Shown here piece by piece: positions 59,851-64,000 of a stretch of DNA of 64,000 bases. The number at the start of each line of letters is the position of its first letter. Position 1 is the stretch's first letter. This DNA is from Pezizomycotina sp. ARF18 (taxonomy: Eukaryota; Ascomycota), in contig AZLU01000184.1 of assembly GCA_002224055.1 (NCBI GenBank), positions 18,788 to 82,787 of the forward strand, read 5' to 3'. The position numbers were made by a program, and so were the translations under genes. The notes below the pieces were generated by a model, which worked only from the letters and a program-made list of their open reading frames with translations, was not told the origin of the DNA and searched no databases.

Positions 59851-60660
59851 ATGCGACATCAAAAGGTCAAATCTACTACAGGTCCAACTCCCCTCCGAAT
59901 CTCGGCCTCCGACCTGTCCTCCATCACCTCTCGAATCCTCTCCCACCGAAACAACGCCTTCAACTCCGGCATCCGCAAGATCAAGCAAGCGCGCGCCGAC
60001 GCCGAGGTTACCGCGAATCTAACGCGAAAAAGGTCGTCCTCAACAAGTTCATGACGAACCGCCAGTTGACGGAGCTTCTCGATATCGGTATCCGCAAGCT
60101 GAACAAGATCCTCAAGGCTGTTTCTGAGATGGTGGTCTTGAGGGGGATGAGGGGGTTGTTACTGTTGCGGATTGAGGAGGAAAATAGGTTCCGGCGCATT
60201 TGAGTAATGATTCTGTGGGTTTATTATTGAGAGGGCGAAAGGGTAAAGTTGCTGAGAGAGGAGAGGGTTGATGCGGAGAAGCGTAAGAGGAGGAAGCGCT
60301 GCTTAAGGAGAAGGGGGAGAAGGACGCGATGTTCCGGGCAGAGTTATGAAGTAAGTTTATACACAGCATCCCATCGACTACGGATATTATTCTAATATCT
60401 TTTCCGAAAAACAGGACTTTTTCAAGGCGCCTGGTGTTAGTTTCCGAGAAGAAGCACATGGATTGTCAAACACAGTACCCCTCGACTAACGACAACTCCA
60501 TCGGCAATATTACGACTCCCACCCAAGTCAAGCGGAACATCGCTCATCCTCCTAGGACTCCCACTAAAAGGAACCACGTGCTCTGTCAACTACTCCCACC
60601 TGCCTCCCATCAGCGGGCCGATGGCGATTGGACTCAAACAGTTCTTCGTACCGGTCACTA
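59851..60660 (+). CDS. Basic, helical uncharacterised protein with one intron
   Basis: The ATG at 59851 (MRHQKVKSTTGPTPLRISA) precedes a helical basic region (SGIRKIKQARADAEVTANL). After a break near 60030 come FMTNRQLTELLDIGIRKLN and KILKAVSEMV. More breaks near 60140 and 60260 lead to AEKRKRRKR and EKDAMFRAEL. An intron at 60351-60414 (GTAAGT...TTCTAATATC...AACAG) follows. The last exon gives DFFKAPGVSFREEAHGLS, then a Thr/Pro-rich end near 60660. It might be a nucleic-acid-binding or structural helical protein; no family is recognised. Confidence 0.4.
60351..60414 (+). other. Predicted intron
   Basis: GTAAGT donor, TTCTAATATC branch region and AAACAG acceptor, 64 bp. Confidence 0.65.
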
Positions 60661-60940
60661 AAGATATAGGGGAATTCTAAGATACTGTCAAATGGTGACA
60701 GAGGTTTAACATCGATCGCTTGATGGAGGATTGTTATTACGGACTTGACCCTTTCAAAACGGAATGCTTCTTTTTTCATTGGGTGTTAAAAATTCTTCAT
60801 CTGGGATTCTTTTATATTGTTAAAGCAAAGGGAAAGGTTTTTTTCGTGTTCGAGTTCTTTTATATCTGTTCTATCTTAGCTAGATAGTGCAGAGAGACTC
60901 ATGTTCATCAACCGGGTTTACACAAAGTTACGAAAATAAA

Positions 60941-62000
60941 TCATGGGTTTACACAGTCTACATGCATTTTTTCAAAATTTCGAAAGTCCACAACTATCCC
61001 TACTCCCGTTCCCTGAGCTCCGCCGAAGGCATATACATGATGTTGTAATGGCGTTCCTATATGGGATTCCCCAGCGGCTTGTCCATCGATAATCTCGCTA
61101 GACTCGGAATATGGGACTTGTTCCTTGCCCTCTTTTGTTCTGCCTGTGTAATAGCACCGAAGCCTTTGGAAATCGGCTAAAATACCACCCAATTGCTCCT
61201 CGCCGAAGTCTTTCAATAATCGTAGCCCTTTAATATCGGCCAAGTCAGCGTTACTATTCTGCTGTACGAAATCTTTGATAGCACTAACGTCGGTATTCGC
61301 TATCGCGTTTTCTTTTTTTTTTTTTGGACGCGCTGTAAGAGTTTAGTCACGACTTCGCGTTTCCAGCGTGTTATTCGAGCTCTCTGAGTAGTAGAGGACC
61401 TCCATGGACATCCGTATCTCCTGGAAATCGCGCGGTACGCATTTCTCCGGTATAGCCCGAATAAGGTGAAACTCTACCGCCTTGTATAGTACAGCTTGTG
61501 CCAGCGTCGGACATGAAGGCTTCTATCTTACGGTTGCACCGAGGAGCCGTGAGGTAACCCGCCCTGGTGCGCGGATCGATTTATAACCCGAGCTTCTCCG
61601 CGTCGCTCATGGCCTCCGGCTCGACCTCCCCGCCCTTTCGTCGAACAGCCGCTTAGCTTCCACATGGAATGTTTTGTATACCGAACCACTTTTTGAGAGC
61701 GGCTACGACGGCGACAGTCCTTTCCGGTATCGAAAGCGCATCAGTATTTTTGAGCGCGTTTGATGGTGTACCGCTTCAGCCCCCTGGATAGCCCCGGTGT
61801 GAACTCGACAATCCTGATTCCGATTTCGGGTTTCGTTGCTCGGACGACGGCTTTCATGGGTTTATGGCGTCTTCGCTCAGCTTAAATCTACCTTGGAGCG
61901 GCGGTAGCTTTTCCGCTGCACATAGGGCTTGTTTTGGGTTGAGGGTGGCATCTAGCGATGGGAGGGCAGGGTTTAATGCTATTGACTTTTTTTTTTTTTT
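60941..62000 (-). CDS. Uncharacterised minus-strand gene, frame-broken
   Basis: The last part reads NADLADIKGLRLLKDFGEEQ, then GGILADFQRLRCYYTGRTKE and VYAFGGAQGTGVGIVVDF, stopping near 60941. Upstream on the same strand, in other frames, come EFHLIRAIPEKCVPRDFQEI with MSMEVLYYSESSNNTLETRS, and earlier TKPEIGIRIVEFTPGLSRGL. Each is coding-like, but stops and indels lie between them (near 61330, 61470, 61600, 61660, 61760 and 61850), and a poly-A on the coding strand sits at 61312-61326. It could be one broken gene or a decayed one. No family is recognised. Confidence 0.33.
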
Positions 62001-62029
62001 TTTTTTATTAGTTTCTTTCCAATATTAGT

Positions 62030-62470
62030 AACCCGGTGATGCTATTGGGCATGGCGAAGAGGCATTACTATATAGCTAAAAAGTAGCCAAAAATTCGAGA
62101 TTTTATTATACATCTCAAAAAATTTTATAGTCTTAAGAAACTAAAAAAGTCTTAGGAAGAGTCTTAGATTTAGAAAATAACTTGATCTTATTAATGTTAG
62201 TATTTTTTAAGATTTGTGAGACGCGTGAGAGAGAATTTTGTTAGTTGTCTTATGAGATAGATTTTTTTTTAAGATGCTATTTATAAATTTAAATATAATA
62301 TAAGGAAAATAATATATAAAAAATATAAATAATAAAAAATATATAAAAGTAACCAATTTAAAAAACTAACAAATATAAAATAATAAAAAAACTAAATTTA
62401 AAAGCTTCCTCTTATAAAATAAATTTAAAATATCACAAAATTTTTTATTTAACTTTGATCGCTGCTCCTA
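62030..62470. other. AT-rich, gene-free block
   Basis: Dominated by A and T with TTTA/TAAA runs, and almost no CpA/TpG pairs in parts of it. Probably an old repeat altered by RIP; too decayed to identify. Confidence 0.45.
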
Positions 62471-63095
62471 GCGATCTTTAGAGAGGAAACAGAGTCTTAA
62501 GCGAATGTAAAGTTCCCATAAAAAGAATACATTCGCAGAAACAAATATATAAGAGTCGTGAGACGTGTAAGAAAGTGCCTGAAATCCAAAATTTGCGATA
62601 GAAAAAAAAAAAAAAAAGGAAAAAGGCGCGGAAAAACCTGCAGCGAACATCCTGACGCTTTGGTCTGTATACAAGCTTCGATCGAGCATATTCTGTGAAA
62701 TAAAACCTACTGTCGCTCAATCTCGGCTAGCGGAGCAGCCATCGCCACTCTCGTCTCCATACATTCCCGAGTTGGTATATTTTGTGAAGTTTTTGCTGCC
62801 GTGGATTAAACGAAATCTGAATACGAGTCACACTTCCACAGCAAGCTATCGAACATGGCTACCTCCTCGCCAGATTTTCGCGTCCGTGATTGGGTGAGAT
62901 AACCGAACAAACAAAGGTTTTGTCAACCAAACGTTCTGCTGCTGGGAAAATTAGATCGTTTGTGATCAATGTCCCTGTCGGTCTTCATGGGAGGGAGCGT
63001 TCTCGCAATTTAGAGTTGCTCATATCATGAGCACACCATGCCAGAGAATGAGGACCTGTATAGCTGCGTCGTCCCCAGACAGATTGCTGGCGCAG
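62471..63095. other. Short non-AT-rich island left of the Copia remnant
   Basis: Base composition returns to normal here. At 62854 an ATG opens a short frame (MATSSPDFRVRDW) followed by GTGAGA, which could be a small first exon. No downstream exon is found, so I do not call a gene. A poly-A run lies near 62601. Confidence 0.3.
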
Positions 63096-64000
63096 ATGTT
63101 AGTATAAAAATATCTAATAATGTAGGATAGGATCAACTTGTGGATTTGACTATAGAAACTAACTAGACAACTAAGGGAATATATAATGCTATATATAATA
63201 ACTATAATACTATAATCTTAATATAATATATATATAGTCTCCTCGAGACGGCTCGTAGAGCCTTATCGTCGTAATCTCCTTAACATCCTAACTAAGATCT
63301 TAATATCTCTAGCTAAAGTTCCTTATTCCTTAGCTTATATAAGTATTATCTCGATACCTATAGACTTATTATACCTCTTTAGTATACCTAATAGCTAGTA
63401 CTTCCCTTATCGATAATACTAGTAATCTTTATTTCTATCTTCTTATACCTATAGCCTTTATAGCGCTTATATAAGATATCTTTATAAGCGCGTTTAAATA
63501 AGTATATCCGCGATATTATCCTTCGATCTTATATATTAAGGCTTAATAGTTCCTTTTTAAACTAGTTCCTTATAAAGTATATTATATATTAATATACTTA
63601 GTTTTGCATAAGTATTTAGGGATCCTTTATAATACTAATAGTACTTAAATTTTTTATATATCTTAATACTATTAGAGCCTTAAACTTAAAGGCTCGCTAT
63701 ATATCCTTTAATATTTAAAGTACCTAAGAAGCTTTCTATAAAGCCTTTCCTATAACTAATATTTTTATCTTAGTACTATTAGTAGCTATAGTACGTTACT
63801 TACTTTACTTCTTAAATAATATAAAATAGCTATTCTATTAAAACGTTACTATATAGCTAGTAGTAGATTTATGATAAGCTTATATCTAGCCTATTAGCGT
63901 CTACGAGATACGTAGATCTAGTATTTTATCCTTTTCTTACGGGTATAATACGTAAGCGTATAATTAAAAAATTCTCTTTAATATCGTAGTATTTTTTTAT
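63096..64000 (-). mobile_element. Degenerate, RIP-like Ty1/Copia retrotransposon, 3' end
   Basis: The sequence becomes extremely TA-rich and TpG/CpA-poor, as expected after RIP. On the minus strand, stop-riddled frames still follow the end of a Copia RNase H: TTSYIVTF in the place of STSGYVFTL (near 63860), GSNSIKIYKK in the place of the DNQxAI motif (near 63670), and KDNIADILI (near 63515), matching the conserved KDNIADILTK end. The left limit, TGTTAG at 63096, resembles an LTR edge, so 63096 to about 63240 may be the 3' LTR. The element runs off the right edge. It is defective, with many stops and no intact frame. Confidence 0.7.

Noticed and set aside
1-64000. tRNA, rRNA or CRISPR features
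   Set aside because: No cloverleaf-like gene, rRNA segment or spaced direct-repeat array was found by reading; CRISPR is not expected in a fungus.

Overview
The window looks like nuclear DNA of a filamentous ascomycete (Pezizomycotina). The evidence is: short introns (about 65-105 bp) with GTAAGT-type donors and TACTAAT/CTAAT-type branch points; a fungal rhodopsin-domain (SAT4-like) membrane protein; many small secreted or single-pass proteins; and an AT-rich, RIP-like (repeat-induced point mutation) Ty1/Copia remnant at the right edge. I cannot name the species.

Nearly every gene with a recognisable product is split by single-base indels, often in short homopolymers. The splice signals and catalytic motifs around these breaks are intact. 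The simplest reading is an unpolished long-read assembly, not wholesale pseudogenisation. I therefore report genes as spans covering several reading frames and give the approximate breaks. Starts and ends are approximate where this applies.

Layout. (1) 1-17275: the 3' part of one very large non-ribosomal peptide synthetase (NRPS) on the + strand, cut by the left edge. Its order is C-A-T, C-A-T, C-A-T, C-A-T-E, C-A-T-TE: at least five modules, one epimerisation domain and a terminal thioesterase. No tailoring gene is seen right beside it. (2) 18.9-24.6 kb: two tandemly duplicated pairs of unknown genes, an acidic/coiled-coil pair and a basic, NLS-bearing pair. (3) 24.8-30.7 kb: small single-pass membrane proteins, a secreted protein with three 66-bp repeats, a four-exon coiled-coil protein and a secreted cysteine-rich protein. 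(4) 31.7-43.6 kb: an F-box-like gene, a coiled-coil gene, a SAM methyltransferase, two families of diverged tandem repeats and the rhodopsin-domain protein. (5) 45.4-61.3 kb: a run of small unknown genes, mostly coiled-coil, single-pass or cysteine-rich secreted proteins, plus an RNase H-fold protein. (6) 62-64 kb: AT-rich DNA ending in a degenerate Copia element on the minus strand.

The NRPS modules act as one assembly line: A domains load amino acids onto T domains, C domains join them, the E domain sets one D-residue, and the TE releases the product. The other genes share no obvious pathway with it. They resemble a gene-poor, fast-evolving accessory region.
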